64,000 bases of DNA from Palaemon carinicauda (taxonomy: Eukaryota > Arthropoda > Malacostraca > Decapoda > Palaemonidae): the NCBI RefSeq assembly GCF_036898095.1, contig NC_090767.1, positions 31,847,933 through 31,911,932 on the forward strand. Reading direction: 5' to 3'. Position 1 is the stretch's first letter, and each line of letters opens with the position of its first letter. The notes beneath the pieces are model-generated. The model did no database searches, had not been told where the DNA came from, and worked only from the letters and a program-made list of their open reading frames with translations. Shown one piece after another: positions 1 to 10,259 of this stretch. A program made the translations under genes and the position numbers.

Positions 1-860
1 ATTCTCCTGCTAATAATGTTTACTTCACAGATGGCTCCGTTGACAGGACTGTCCCAGCTGCTGTTGCTGCTGTATACTTCTTAGCGTACCCAGCCAGTTG
101 GAGACTCAAACAGCACTTGCACCCTACAAACAGAACTTGTGGCAATCCTGAAGGCTCTGGAACACTTTGCCACTGTCTGAGGTCGCACTTCTATCCACAT
201 CTACTCAATGGGCTCAAGCGCAGTCTTAAAGAACCCTAATGTTAGAGAAAACTCACTAACCACCTCAAAAATCAAGTACTTAGCCCATACCCATTACCAG
301 AATCAATGATGGGTAACTATCAATGGGATCCTCAATCATATTTGGATTCCGGACAATAAAGCGGCTGATATTCTTGCCAAGGGAGCCCTTGAAGTAGACA
401 CAACAAGTTTACCCTTGTGTCCTCCCGTCAACAGTTAAAGAAGTCAATGATCGACCATTGCCATAGTCGGCTCTTAAGCCCCATCAGGCAGGCGCAATTA
501 AATTCCTCTTGGTCAGCCACTTGATATATCAGTGTTACTAATTCTGTTCAGCAGTGCCTCCCTAAAAACACCCACAGGATGATCTCTGTCATAACCCACA
601 GACTCAGACTAGGATACCCGTGCGCCTGGGAGTTGATTGGCATAGGGAATAGAAACCGCTCATACCATGACCAACCTAAAAGCCTTCTCTTAGAACATTA
701 CCTGCTTCAGTGTAACGAAACCTTGCCGCTCAGGCAGTCCCTCAACCCAAGCCATCAGCTCACTCCAGTTCTTATAGCCAGGTACTTACTGGAAAATATG
801 ATAACCCTTTCAGTTTTTCTGTGCTCCTATCCACCACCCAGGTAACTACATTACACTGGG
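1..860 (+). pseudogene. LINE relic (copy C): RNase H and C-terminal region
   Basis: This is the 3' end of a non-LTR retrotransposon ORF2, broken by stops and frameshifts. The start (about 15-40) reads YFTDGS, the first RNase H carboxylate motif. About 340-390 reads a degraded NKAADILAK-like last motif. The open stretch 579-845 (RLRLGYPCAW... LEHYLLQC... FLCSYPPPR) matches the tail of the LINE copies ending near 47.1 and 54.5 kb, which have RLRLGY, a C-x2-C...EPL.HYL motif and a terminal PPPR. The element is cut by the window edge, so RT and EN, if present, lie upstream. RNase H after RT points to the I/R1/LOA group of LINEs. The exact clade is inference. Confidence 0.8.
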
Positions 861-1029
861 ACATACACACCCTTTCCATCCTTATCCACACCACTAGCCC
901 GTTTGACTCCTACGCTGCAAACTCTACATGCTGCTTGACAGCGGTACCGCTCCCATCCTATCAAATTGCTCCTTGAACCCACATCAGTCCTTCCCCCTTA
1001 CTAACCCATATGCTCACCTGGGTAGGTGA
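861..1029 (+). other. probable 3' UTR of LINE copy C, no other feature
   Basis: Non-coding stretch between the PPPR-ending ORF and dispersed repeat R1. It is pyrimidine-rich and probably LINE 3' UTR. I see no CAA-repeat tail like those of other copies, so the 3' end may be lost. Confidence 0.35.
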
Positions 1030-1820
1030 ACGAGGTCCTTCTCCCTCTCACTCATGTTGCAGTCTTTCTCATGTGACCCAGTCCCTCGGCCTTACTGGGT
1101 TCTCGTCTGTACTATAACTCCACCTTAAGGTAGCCGGGGACTCAGCCTCCCATCTATAACCTAACACTGATATCCTCCAACTCCACACCCAGTCTCTTCC
1201 CCTCACAGGGTCTTAGTACTGCCAGTCCTTTCTATAGGAACTAGAATTGCTCCATTTCTCCCTTCGGGGATTGCACTGCTGAACACCAAGCCTGGCAACT
1301 ATCCTTGATCCCTTATTTAAGCCATAAATAGTTATGGCTTGTCCTAAGTCCCAAAAATATACAAATGGGCCATCATATAAGATGAATTACTTGCCATTGT
1401 TCCTAACCATGGGAACCCCACTCTGCCATGTACATGAGTTCAGAAAGCAACCCACTGGGGACCACTTTCCTGGGGACTGGCTTATGGGCGTAGTCAAAAC
1501 GGGGCTTATCCCCTGGTATTATAAGAAAAACTATTGACCACTCTCATCCTCGGTTGAGAACCTAAGAAGCTCTTGTGCTGAGCTCGAGCCAATACTTCCC
1601 TGGAGGCATGCTCTCTGAACTGGTCGATGGCTATGTGTCAATACTGGGGTTTCAACCCCATTGTTTTCAACTTCTTTTCCTCACGCAGTCCCTTCTCACC
1701 GAGTCTTATTGCTATCCAACTTTCTACCTCCTCCTCATGCAGGTGTCAGTGGGCACTGAGGCTCAGTCCTCAACTGCTTCCTTCTGGCTCCTCTATGGTA
1801 CCTGATCCTTTGGCCGCCAC
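1030..1820 (+). repeat. dispersed repeat R1, copy 1
   Basis: About 0.79 kb that recurs in reverse complement at 15,930-16,745. The shared order runs through an ACCCAGTCCCTC...TACTGGGTTCTC segment, GGGTCTTAGTACTG, GGGCCATCATATAA, AACCATGGGAACC, GGAGGCATGCTCTCTGAA and TGCAGGTGTCAGTGGGCA. Short reading frames inside are not conserved between copies, so it appears non-coding. A TATTTAAGCCATAAATA stretch near 1,315 could be promoter-like. The class is unknown; it could be an LTR, a UTR or a non-autonomous element. Confidence 0.75.
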
Positions 1821-3060
1821 CCTCCAAGAAGGTTTAGGCTTTCAGCTCTTCCATTTAGCTGAGGAAGGAATGAAGTTGTCAGCCATCTCTCTATTCCCTT
1901 CTTTGTAAGAAAAACCAAGAATTCCTTGCTGACACACTCTCCCCTATTATCAGCGAGGAGGCATGGCAAAAGTCCATTGTGTTTCCTCTCTGCCTTGGAC
2001 ATGTATCCCTTCAATTTCTCCATTTTTTCACTTTTCTTCTTCATTGTGGCATTTTCACAGTACCATGAATTACCGTCCAAAAAGATGGTAAAATATTGGC
2101 TTTCACTTGCATTTGATGATGATTCAGGAATCTAACAAACATCATTAGGTATTATTTTTCTTATTCACTTGCATGCATTCGGTTATTTTTGGGCTGACCT
2201 TCCAAGTATTTTTTGCAGTATTCAAGTTTTCCTTAAGTTTCACAAACTCTGGGTATGGAGAGCACATATATAAACCTTCAGTGCCATGAATTAATCATTG
2301 CTCTATTTTCCGGGACTTCTATATCTTCCTTCTTCTTAAATTTTCTCTTATTATGTTGCAAAACTATCTGGGATATGATACATATATGCTGCCTCATTTT
2401 AGTGTCCCATTTGACATAATTCTTTTATGTTTTTCACATTGTTGACACCTTTGTATGTAACTAACTTAAAACTTTTTCCATCCAATTTTCTTTCACACAT
2501 CAGGTTTCTATCTAGTTTTGGGTACAGTACACCTCTTGTAATTTTAACTCATATCCACCATACTGAAATAACATTTTCATAATAACTTTTCTTCTACATA
2601 GAACTAAAAACAAACATCTTTCCATTGTTCCACTTTGCGTTACCTGTGATGCTACTGTCAAAATCAGCATGTCTGTCTTTATGATGTTTCATCTGATCAC
2701 TAGCACCAGAATCCATGTTCCATATCAATTTGGAATCTTTTTTTTTTATTCATGACATGTTCAAAGGTGAATTCCTTTTTTTCAGTTTTCAATTACTACA
2801 ACAATTGCATTTATACCGTTGAGTCTGGAAATAAGAAATTTCGTCCTCTAAAGCTGCATTCTCTTCTCTGTCCATTCTGATTGCATATACTATATATACA
2901 CTCATAAACATTTCTTCAGTTTCACTTCATCTACATACTTCTTCAAGCACATCAACAATTTGAAATGTTTCCATTTTCATGTGAATATCGCTTAAAATAT
3001 CCCGCGCTTTTTTTGCTTTGGTACCTTCAATGATGACGTCTAGATCTAAATTATCCTCTC
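1790..3060 (-). pseudogene. Ty1/Copia-like gag-pol relic
   Basis: The minus strand carries pieces of a Copia polyprotein in the expected order. At about 2,700-2,735 it reads NMDSGASD, the aspartic protease active-site motif typical of Copia (W-x-x-DSGAS). Further downstream, around 1,810-1,960, it reads DNRGECVSKEF followed by PQLNGRAESLN. These correspond to the Copia integrase motif DNGGEY.S.EF and the PQ.NGVAER motif that holds the third acidic residue. Upstream (about 2,930-3,060) lies an alpha-helical, charged, gag-like stretch. Stops and frameshifts are frequent, and RT and RNase H are absent. Its pol-distal end abuts repeat R1 and its gag end lies just outside Ty3-like element A. Confidence 0.7.
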
Positions 3061-3210
3061 GGTGTGTGATATAATTCAGTGTGTCCTTATTTCTTTGAAG
3101 TATTGCATTTGCGTCCAGTCGTCTTGATCGTCGTCACATCCTTGATCTATACATTCCTCTAAGTCTTCTGAGTAAAAGAAGCTCTGTTCTCTTAGCCCAA
3201 TAGAAATAAT

Positions 3211-3575
3211 TGTGGTTGTGAAGTAATAAACTGAGTTTGGTTGGGGATAGTTAACGGAGAACGGAACCATTGTACCTGCGCAGAGACAAGAGGGGACGCC
3301 ATGTGGCAAAGGGATTGATGAAAGGGAGAGTACAATGTACACGAGTGGAGTAAAGACAAAATCGGAAACTTAAAGTGATACAGTGAAAAGTGTATGAGTG
3401 GTAAACTTGGGATAAACTCAGTTATACGAAAGGAGCACAGTAAGAAACTGATGTCAGTAGACATAGTGGTGATACTAAAGGATAAGGGAGTGAGCAGCCA
3501 GTTGGAAAGGATTGCACCATAGGGCACGAGTGGTGTTCAGATGGTGAAGGAATGAACAGGCCTTGGACAAGTAAG
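3211..3575 (+). repeat. 5' LTR of Ty3-like element A (plus copy)
   Basis: Starts TGTGGTTGTGAAGTAATAAA and ends ...CCTTGGACAAGTAAG. It matches the split 3' LTR at 5,380-5,558 plus 7,130-7,341, and in reverse complement 28,918-29,276. Shared landmarks are AATAAACTG near the start, GCGCAGAGACAAGAGGGG, TAAAGACAAAAT, AAGTGTATGAG and GTCAGTAGACATA. The 3' boundary is approximate because it does not end in a clear CA. Confidence 0.8.
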
Positions 3576-5379
3576 GCCTTTATAAACAAGCAGAATGGGA
3601 GACATCATGGCCACTGTGTTGAAGCCGATACCTGAGTAATCCAGTGAGGGGGATATGTCAGATTTGTTGGAGAAAGTGACCCTGGTGTATGAACTTCAGA
3701 ATGTCATGGAAGTTGCTACTGTGTTACTATTGAGACTAACAGGCAGTGCATTGCCAGTGTACCAACAACTACCCAAGGACAAACGGGGTAAGTTAGGTGA
3801 TATCAAAAAGAGCTTAAAAGCCGTCTTTGCAGGGAACTCCTTTGCTTCATACGAGAAGTTTGTGAACCAGAAGATGATGTCAGGTGAGAGCCATGATGTG
3901 TTTTCGGCAAATTTGCGCATGTTAGGTCTAACACATTGGAGGAGTGTCTAAAAAGACTTTGGCATGTGAGATGTGATAGGCTTGCTTAAAGGCGCAAGGC
4001 AAATGCCATGTGCAGTAGCCAACTTTGAAGACTGAAACCTTAAGCGTATACTAAAGAGAGCCAGGGCTGTGTTACTGGATGAGGGTGCTGGTATGGCGGG
4101 TTGTGTGGCGACAATTGGTGAGGAATGCAAGGGTGCGAGTGGATCACTATTGCAAGCAGAGGTAGGTGCAGTTACAGTTTTGATAAAGACTTGGACCAAG
4201 ATTGGACCGCACAGCAGTCAACAAGGTTGTTACGCATGTTGAGGGTCAAACCATCTTACCAGGCACTGTCTAGTTGCTAAAAAAGAGAAACGAGAAATCA
4301 AGTGCTTCAAGTACGTAAAAGTGGGACATTTTGCAACGGAATACCCTGAGAGGAATGCTACAAAGCGGATGGGAAACAAGTAATGAAAGTTGGCTTAGTT
4401 AGCGGTCGTCAAGTTCATGATGTGGTAAATGGTAGTGAAGTTTGTGAGTCTACTGACCCTGAAACTGTGAAGTGAAGTAATGGAAGCTTGAGTGGACGTC
4501 AAGGTGTGGTATCAGATAGGGATGGATATATTGCACTATCGCAGGCAGCATTATCTGACAGTCATAGATTTTGGTCCCTCGCAATTTGCTACATGGTGCC
4601 GGTTGCGTATGCAAACTAGTGAGTGTGTAATAGAACAGCTAGAAAATATTTTCTTTGAACGTGAAGCCCCAGAAGAGATTCTGACAGTTAATGAGTTCTG
4701 TAGAGTTCACTGATAAGTAGGATGTGAAGGTGAAGTTCAGGTGTGCTTATGTAGCATTAGGTAATAGTGTGGCATTGAGATGTCATAAGACAATGAATGT
4801 GATAGCTACAAGGAAACAGCGTTAAATAGGCGAGGCTGTGTATATCTATAATATCACACCACGAGATGACTGTGAGGAGGAAACTGTTCCTGCAAATGTA
4901 CTCTATGGATATGTCGTAAGGCTGCGTGGGGTAGGTGAGACAGTACGATAGCAACAGGTTGCCACAGGAGGATATAAAGTTAGTGATGCTGTGTGGGTAA
5001 AATCCTCAATTAATGCCGTGACACCCAGTTTAGAAACTAAAGAATCACGGGTGTTCAGTCACCTCCAGCAGTAGAGGTGGATTGAATACCACAACTTGTA
5101 GGAGACCTAAGATCAGGGATTTATTCTTATGTAGTACCTAGCAAGAATAATGACCATTAAGATGTTGATTAGGATTAGTTTGTGGATCTACCCCGACTGA
5201 CAATCCAGTATGATATTCAAAAAACAGTAGTGAATGAAGTGCGACAGGTATTGGAAAATGATCAGCATGACGATCCGGCAGCATATGCAGACATGTTGCA
5301 GCCCATACCAAACAGTATAGACTGTGTTCATGTGGTGGTGACGAGCGGGAAGAAGTGATTGAGTTCAATCATGGGCGAG
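3576..5379 (+). pseudogene. Ty3-like element A (plus copy): gag and integrase, RT deleted
   Basis: The frame 3,655-3,951 is a Gag-like segment (LPKDKRGKL, FASYEKFVNQKMMSGES). A decayed zinc knuckle follows near 4,300-4,345 (CFKYVKVGHFATEYPE, with two cysteines replaced). At about 4,490 the reading jumps to an integrase core: MDILHYRRQHYLTVIDFGPS, then VIEQLENIFFERE and EILTVNEF (expected LTDN). The catalytic glutamate region reads GNSVALRCHK, so Glu has become Leu. A C-terminal YKVSDAVWVK module sits near 4,970. Protease, RT and RNase H are missing, which implies an internal deletion near 4,390-4,490. The minus copy at 29.3-31.6 kb keeps RT and RNase H but lacks gag. Confidence 0.82.
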
Positions 5380-5558
5380 TGTGTTGTGAACTAATAAACT
5401 GCATTTGCGTGAGAAGGCAATTATTGGAGACAGGAACAATTGTGCCTGTGCGGAGACAAGAGGGGAGGCAGAATTTCGAAAGGATTGATAGAGGAAAGAG
5501 TGCAGTATAAACGAGCGGGGTAAAGACAAAATATAAAATTTACACTAATACTGTGGTG
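5380..5558 (+). repeat. 3' LTR of element A, first half
   Basis: Starts TGTGTTGTGAACTAATAAAC just after a decayed polypurine tract (ATGGGCGAG). It follows the 5' LTR through GGAGACAAGAGGGG and TAAAGACAAAAT, then stops matching near 5,558. The LTR resumes near 7,130. Confidence 0.8.
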
Positions 5559-5853
5559 AAAAATATAATGGATAAAAAGTGGACTGTATCCTTAATGTTG
5601 TTACTGACTCAAAAGCCGCCAAAAATATCTTTTCGTAACAACTACCACTACTCCCTTTATGGCTTCTCAGGAATAACGAGAGATTTCTCTCTCCAATAAA
5701 CTTAATTATTAGTGTAACCGATATTCAAAAGCACCACAGTCATATAACTCTCAACAATAGGACTACACTAAGTCCTTTCACTTACTGAGCAGTCACTATT
5801 AACAAGAACTCAAATCAAAAGTTTTAATAAAGTACAACGAGACACAAGTTTAA

Positions 5854-5891
<38 letters not shown>

Positions 5892-7129
5892 GCGAGTACT
5901 CACGGGTAGACTTTCCGACCTTATGAATATGAACACCTTGATGTTAAATAAGTATCAGATCAATTTTTAATTACCAACTGTACATTAAAACATAAATCAA
6001 TAAAGGATATCAAAATGCACTTGCTAATTTGCAGTTAATTAGTTTAATAACAAAAAGTTGAACATAAATGTGTGATTAAGCAAAGACAAACTCAAGGGGG
6101 TTTACAAGTCAATGGCACTTCAACAAAATTACGACAAGTCCAAAAAATAAGAGTAGATCACTGCTTACGATCTTATACACACACACAACCACCACCACGA
6201 CAACCCAATAACAGATCGGCTCAAGTTTGAGCCCTGAGGCTCATGAGCAAAAGCTGTCTCTCTCGCCGTGCATTCGTGTTTTATACGAAAAAAAGAGACA
6301 AGTTATACAGTTTCAGTAGATGAAAGACTGCTTATAAGATTCACATTAACACAAAAAACCTTTTAGTAAATCCAAAGATTGATGTCAAAAATAAACTCAA
6401 GACACATAATGTGCAATTTCAAACACAATTTTTAAATACAATTAACTGGTTGGTGATGTGCGACAAATTCCATGTGATCAACGCCATAACCATATAGTGT
6501 ACATACATACGCACACAAAAAATAAATGATGACCTCAATGTGGGAGCAAATATCCCTGGCCATCTTCTGACCATTAATCTCTTCCTAATCTTTTCCTAAT
6601 GGGTACTCTGGTCAGGCGGGACAAGATGTTACACTCACCGTTGCTACTCTCCTAGTCCTCTTACGGGTAGAGGCCTTACTCAAGATATGAATGGGCATAT
6701 GCTGGGCATTATTCAGGATATAAATTTAATTATGGTTTCTGAATGGTACTGTAGTGTAAACCCATTTCTTTGTGCTTAGTCGTACTTCAAACATTACATA
6801 CTAAAATCATAGTAGTACACACAAACAGACAAATTAATGTAAGAGTGTCATTCTCGAGTTAGATGTGGTTCTTTTAACTCTTATCCTAACATGCAAAAAG
6901 AACGAACGTATTTCTACAAAATATGAAAACATGCAAATTTCGGTCTCATGAATAAAAACAACTGCAGTAACATAATTTCGTTTGTTATTTACCTTATAAA
7001 CGACACTTCCCAATAATAATCAGTCAATAATTTTTACGAACATGCAATAATAACAACCTTACGCTAAGAGGTAGATTATGGTTGTACAGAGGAATACACA
7101 AAAGACATTATATTAAATTGTTGTGAGAA
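5559..7129. mobile_element. unclassified insertion splitting the 3' LTR
   Basis: About 1.57 kb lies between the two LTR halves. It contains a (CT)n array (about 5,855-5,891) and no recognisable protein. Its right end (about 6,985-7,125) matches 48,835-48,990 (AACGACA, CAATAATAA, GTCAATAA, AGATTATGGTT, ACAGA), so it belongs to a repeat family seen elsewhere in the window. The right boundary has a near-palindrome, TTGTGAGAAGAATTCTTCAC. LTR sequence around TTTACACTAATACTGT on the left is partly repeated as TTCACAAATACAGT on the right, a possible diverged target duplication. I see no clear terminal inverted repeats. Confidence 0.55.
5855..5891. repeat. (CT)n microsatellite
   Basis: Short, slightly interrupted CT array inside the insertion in element A. 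Confidence 0.95.
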
Positions 7130-7341
7130 GAATTCTTCACAAATACAGTAAGAAGTGTATGAGCAGTAAACTTGGGGGAGAGCCTAGTTATACAAGAGGA
7201 GCACAGTGAGTAACAGATGTCAGTAGACATAAGGGTGATACTAAAGGATAAGGAAGTGAGCAGCCAGTGTGAAAGGTTTGCGCCACGTGGCACGAGGTGG
7301 CTGAGCCGGCAAATGAAAAGACAGGCCTTGGACAAGTAAGT
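7130..7341 (+). repeat. 3' LTR of element A, second half
   Basis: Continues the LTR from AAGTGTATGAG through GTCAGTAGACATA and GCCACGTGGCACG to CCTTGGACAAGTAAG. The flank beyond matches the flank of the minus-strand LTR at 28,917 and below, so both LTRs sit in the same position of a duplicated block. Confidence 0.8.
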
Positions 7342-8186
7342 TGAACTATTAGAAAAATTTTGTGCACCTTGCTGCATCATAGTACTCTTGTAGTCATCAG
7401 TGTAATAACATGTTGTTCTTCCAAGACTTTGCCATCTTTTACGAAATTTATTTAACTGTTGCTGGTCTGGCCCATAACCTGTTAATGTTTCTTTTTGGGT
7501 TATATGTGACTCTCCTACTTTCATAATTACATATTTACCTTCCCGAGTTTGATCAACAAAAACACCATCTCAGTCATTACATCTTGATGTTCAGCTAAAG
7601 TTATATGTTATGGATGACAAAATAAGACCCTATAGTTTTTTCACACAATATGGGGTGGATTTATTTACATTATGGTAAGGGGACAACCGACTTTGGCATG
7701 CGCTGCTGCCGGGTAGTAAAGATGAAATCATATAATTACAAAGAAAACTCAGAATATTACAAATAAATCATTATAAAATTCAACTTGTCATTCACCCTCT
7801 TAAAAAGTTCATCAAGACGACGAATGCCTTTTATGAATTTATTTTGTTCTAGCATGGCTTGCTTGATAGCTTGTTAGATTGTTCAGCCTTATGCTGTAGA
7901 CGGGCTCTTGCTTCGGCAGCTCATAGTTTCTCATGACAGAAATTTATTAAAATTATAAAAACATCAATATTATTTCAGTTGCTTCCAATCATTTTTGCTA
8001 AAGACAATATAAAAAAAAATAGAATTATTAGGATGTAAAAATTTTTCATCTATATTTTATCTTTAAACTAATATTTTTTCTGCGAAGTTCATATTATTAG
8101 ATTATGATTTTTACTTTTTTTTGTTATCTAGAAATATTTTGAATACTTCAGAATTGTAAAATGTTTCAGAAAAGCAAAAATGCTAT

Positions 8187-8194
8187 GAAGAATG
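8187..8194. repeat. 8-bp target duplication of the TTAGG MITE, left
   Basis: GAAGAATG, repeated at 8,399-8,406 and present once (as CATTCTTC) in the empty sister site at 28,231-28,238. Confidence 0.85.
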
Positions 8195-8398
8195 GTTGCC
8201 GGCTTAGTGTGTGGCCTACCTTTGTTATTTTGGTTTATTATTTGTCCTACCTGGCGTGTTAGGTTAGGTTAGGCTAGGTTAGGTAAGGTTAGGTTAGGTT
8301 AGGTTAGGTAGGTAAGGTTAGGTTAGGCCACATACCAAAAAGGAGATGGAATTTCGTAGGCCATATTTGAAAGGTAGGCCACATACTAAACCGGCACC
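8195..8398. mobile_element. 204-bp MITE with a TTAGG-repeat core
   Basis: The ends are about 30-bp terminal inverted repeats. The left begins GTTGCCGGCTTAGTG and the right, read inward on the minus strand, begins GGTGCCGGTTTAGTA. Both continue TGTGGCCTACCTTT, about 27 of 30 matching. An 8-bp duplication GAAGAATG flanks it, and the sister block at 28.23 kb has one copy of that 8-mer and no element. An 8-bp duplication fits hAT-type DNA transposons, but the superfamily is inference. The core (about 8,258-8,328) is an imperfect TTAGG tandem array. There is no coding capacity. Confidence 0.88.
8258..8328 (+). repeat. (TTAGG)n arthropod telomere-like array
   Basis: About 70 bp of GTTAG/TTAGG units with a few variants (GCTAGG, GTAAGG, GTAGG). 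It lies wholly inside a TIR-bounded element, so it came in with the MITE and is not evidence of a telomere fusion. Confidence 0.9.
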
Positions 8399-8406
8399 GA
8401 AGAATG
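8399..8406. repeat. 8-bp target duplication of the TTAGG MITE, right
   Basis: GAAGAATG, identical to 8,187-8,194. Confidence 0.85.
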
Positions 8407-8644
8407 TCATGAAAGATATTCAATTTACAAAGCAATTGAACTTCCAGGATTACGTTGCCTACTGGCTTGTACAGTTATAATATGATTGCCTCACATTCTC
8501 ATGGCAGCCTATTAATGATCGCAGGGACCATAAATTTAAGCTGTTTATTTGGAGGCCACTGCTGTGGTTAGTCACCAGATTGGTGGGTAGGACTGATATT
8601 CTGATTACATTGCCTACAGACTTTTTAAGTTGTAATTAGTTTGC

Positions 8645-8715
8645 CTGTTGTTGTTGGGGTATTAAAGCCAACACTTGTTGTTGGCACGGGCCTTTCCCTT
8701 GGTTGGCCCGTAGTC
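8645..8715 (-). mobile_element. 3'-terminal fragment of LINE copy A family
   Basis: On the minus strand this is the LINE 3' end: AAGGGAAAGGCCCGTG, the stem-loop GCCAACA-ACAAG-TGTTGGC, then TTTAATACC and a CAACAACAACA tail. The same end occurs at 25,490-25,545 and 47,410-47,456 on the plus strand. Only about 70 bp remain, typical of a severely 5'-truncated LINE insertion. Confidence 0.8.
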
Positions 8716-9812
8716 CGTTTGCCTGGCATTGGCCTGTAAGTATATCAATCCTACTGCTGATATGGGTCACTACAGTGGTGGGTTAGGCTTGCCCAGCTGA
8801 TGTTCTAGTTAGTATCTATTCTGAGGAATCTCTAACTGAAACCAGACACCTCTGACCTTCAATATTTATCATACCTTAATTTTACTTCACCAACTGAAAT
8901 ATATTCGATGATACTGATTTAATCTTCCGTTTGCTTTACCTAAATCTTATTTACCAGCTAATTCCTTATCTTAAATATCTTTATTTTCTTTTCCCTTAAC
9001 TCCTGATCCTCGTGATAATAGAAAATCGAAGTCCTGGTTGGTCAAGTCGTCCATTTCTAACTTTTAACTTCATTGGTTACTATGATAAATGAACATACGA
9101 GAACAGATTCAATTCTTTAAAATTCTAACCTAAATGTTTGATATATTTGTAATATAAGCATTTATTACGGGATAGTTAAACCCGAGATATTGAGGAGAGT
9201 AATCTTGGTAAGGGATATTAGCAATCGTAAGGTTCATTCTTGTGTTTCGAAGGTAAAGATCCTTTTTATCTTTTACCTTCCTATAATATTGACGTAAACT
9301 CTTGTCCAATATATCAGATCCAAAACAGAGCCCAGAAGTGAGATGGCTTTAGTAAAGAAAAGTAAGTTAGGCATATAAATGATCTAGTCACATGTGGAGT
9401 ATTTGAGGTCTCTGGACGGTTGATAAAGCTTTTTCCTAGAATAGAGTGAAGTTTATGGAGTTCATCACCAAAGATATTACCAGGGTGCTGTGCCCTTCAT
9501 TGATTATAGAGTGCTCCTATCCCCCTCAGCTAATTCTTTGTTGAATGTTGTAGGAAGACATTCAAGGAAGAAAAATTAGTTCCCACTCAGATTGATCGAA
9601 ACAGAAATTCTCCAGAGTAGAATTATCCTATCGTATGCTTCTGTATCAATACCCACTGTAAAGAAAGAAGTATTGTTATTATAATACGTTTTTGTAAGCT
9701 CATATAATTTTTCGTACGAGATGTAATGTTCTAGTGATTACTGGAATAGTAATTTGTGTTGTTAATATAGTCCATGGTATATTTCCCTTAACATTAGACA
9801 TTTTGTGTATGT

Positions 9813-9816
9813 TTAA
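9813..9816. repeat. TTAA target site of piggyBac element, left
   Basis: TTAA abutting CACTAGAAC. It is duplicated at 11,444-11,447 and present once in the homologous empty site at 27,037-27,040. Confidence 0.9.
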
Positions 9817-10196
9817 CACTAGAACAGCCACTGACAGTTAACCCCCTAAAATGAGCAAGCGGTCAAAATGACCACACTTGAATTTCCATTGCATTTATGC
9901 TCTTATTTTTTAATGTATAACTCCTAATTTATTTTCAGTAACTTATGGTTATTTTAGGATAATAAAAAACTGTTCATGAAATAAACATGCTGTGTTTTAT
10001 TTAAATCAATGCCATTGCAGGGTATTATTATAGTTTTTTAATAGGAAAACTCAATATTAAAGATTGAAATCAATAAAAATCACAATTGCTATGATAACTA
10101 AAAAGTCTGTTGAAATTGAAATAAAATTTCCAAAAAATATTGTCATGGAGACTGGAAAATCCAGGTAGGTTCTATGCACAATATTCACATAAACTC

Positions 10197-10200
<4 letters not shown>

Positions 10201-10254
<54 letters not shown>
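10201..10254. repeat. (AC)n-(AT)n microsatellite
   Basis: About 21 AC units followed by about five AT units, inside the piggyBac element where the transposase sequence breaks off. Confidence 0.97.
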
Positions 10255-10259
10255 TTTGA

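Larger units (their letters stand above)
7342..9812 (+). repeat. duplicated block, plus-strand arm (part 1)
   Basis: Non-coding DNA that reappears in reverse complement between 28,917 and about 25,950. Anchors (plus / minus): GATGCATCATAGTACT type sequence at 7,370 / 28,880; TTTACATTATGGTAAGG at 7,670 / 28,730; GCGCTGCTGCC at 7,700 / 28,690; GAAATCATATAATTAC at 7,726 / 28,660; CTTCCAGGATTAC at 8,440 / 28,180; GTGGAGTATTTGAGGTCTC at 9,395 / 28,050; CCTCGTGATAATAG type sequence at 9,008 / 26,440. The copies are diverged but co-linear, apart from insertions listed separately and a rearranged stretch around 8,550-9,380. No protein is recognised. A CGGGCTCTTG...CAGCTCATAG motif at about 7,900 resembles the RTE-like 3' end at 23,850. 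Confidence 0.75.

Noticed and set aside
8258..8328. TTAGG array as a relic chromosome end or fusion point
   Set aside because: It lies inside a TIR-bounded element with an 8-bp target duplication, and the sister site lacks the whole element.
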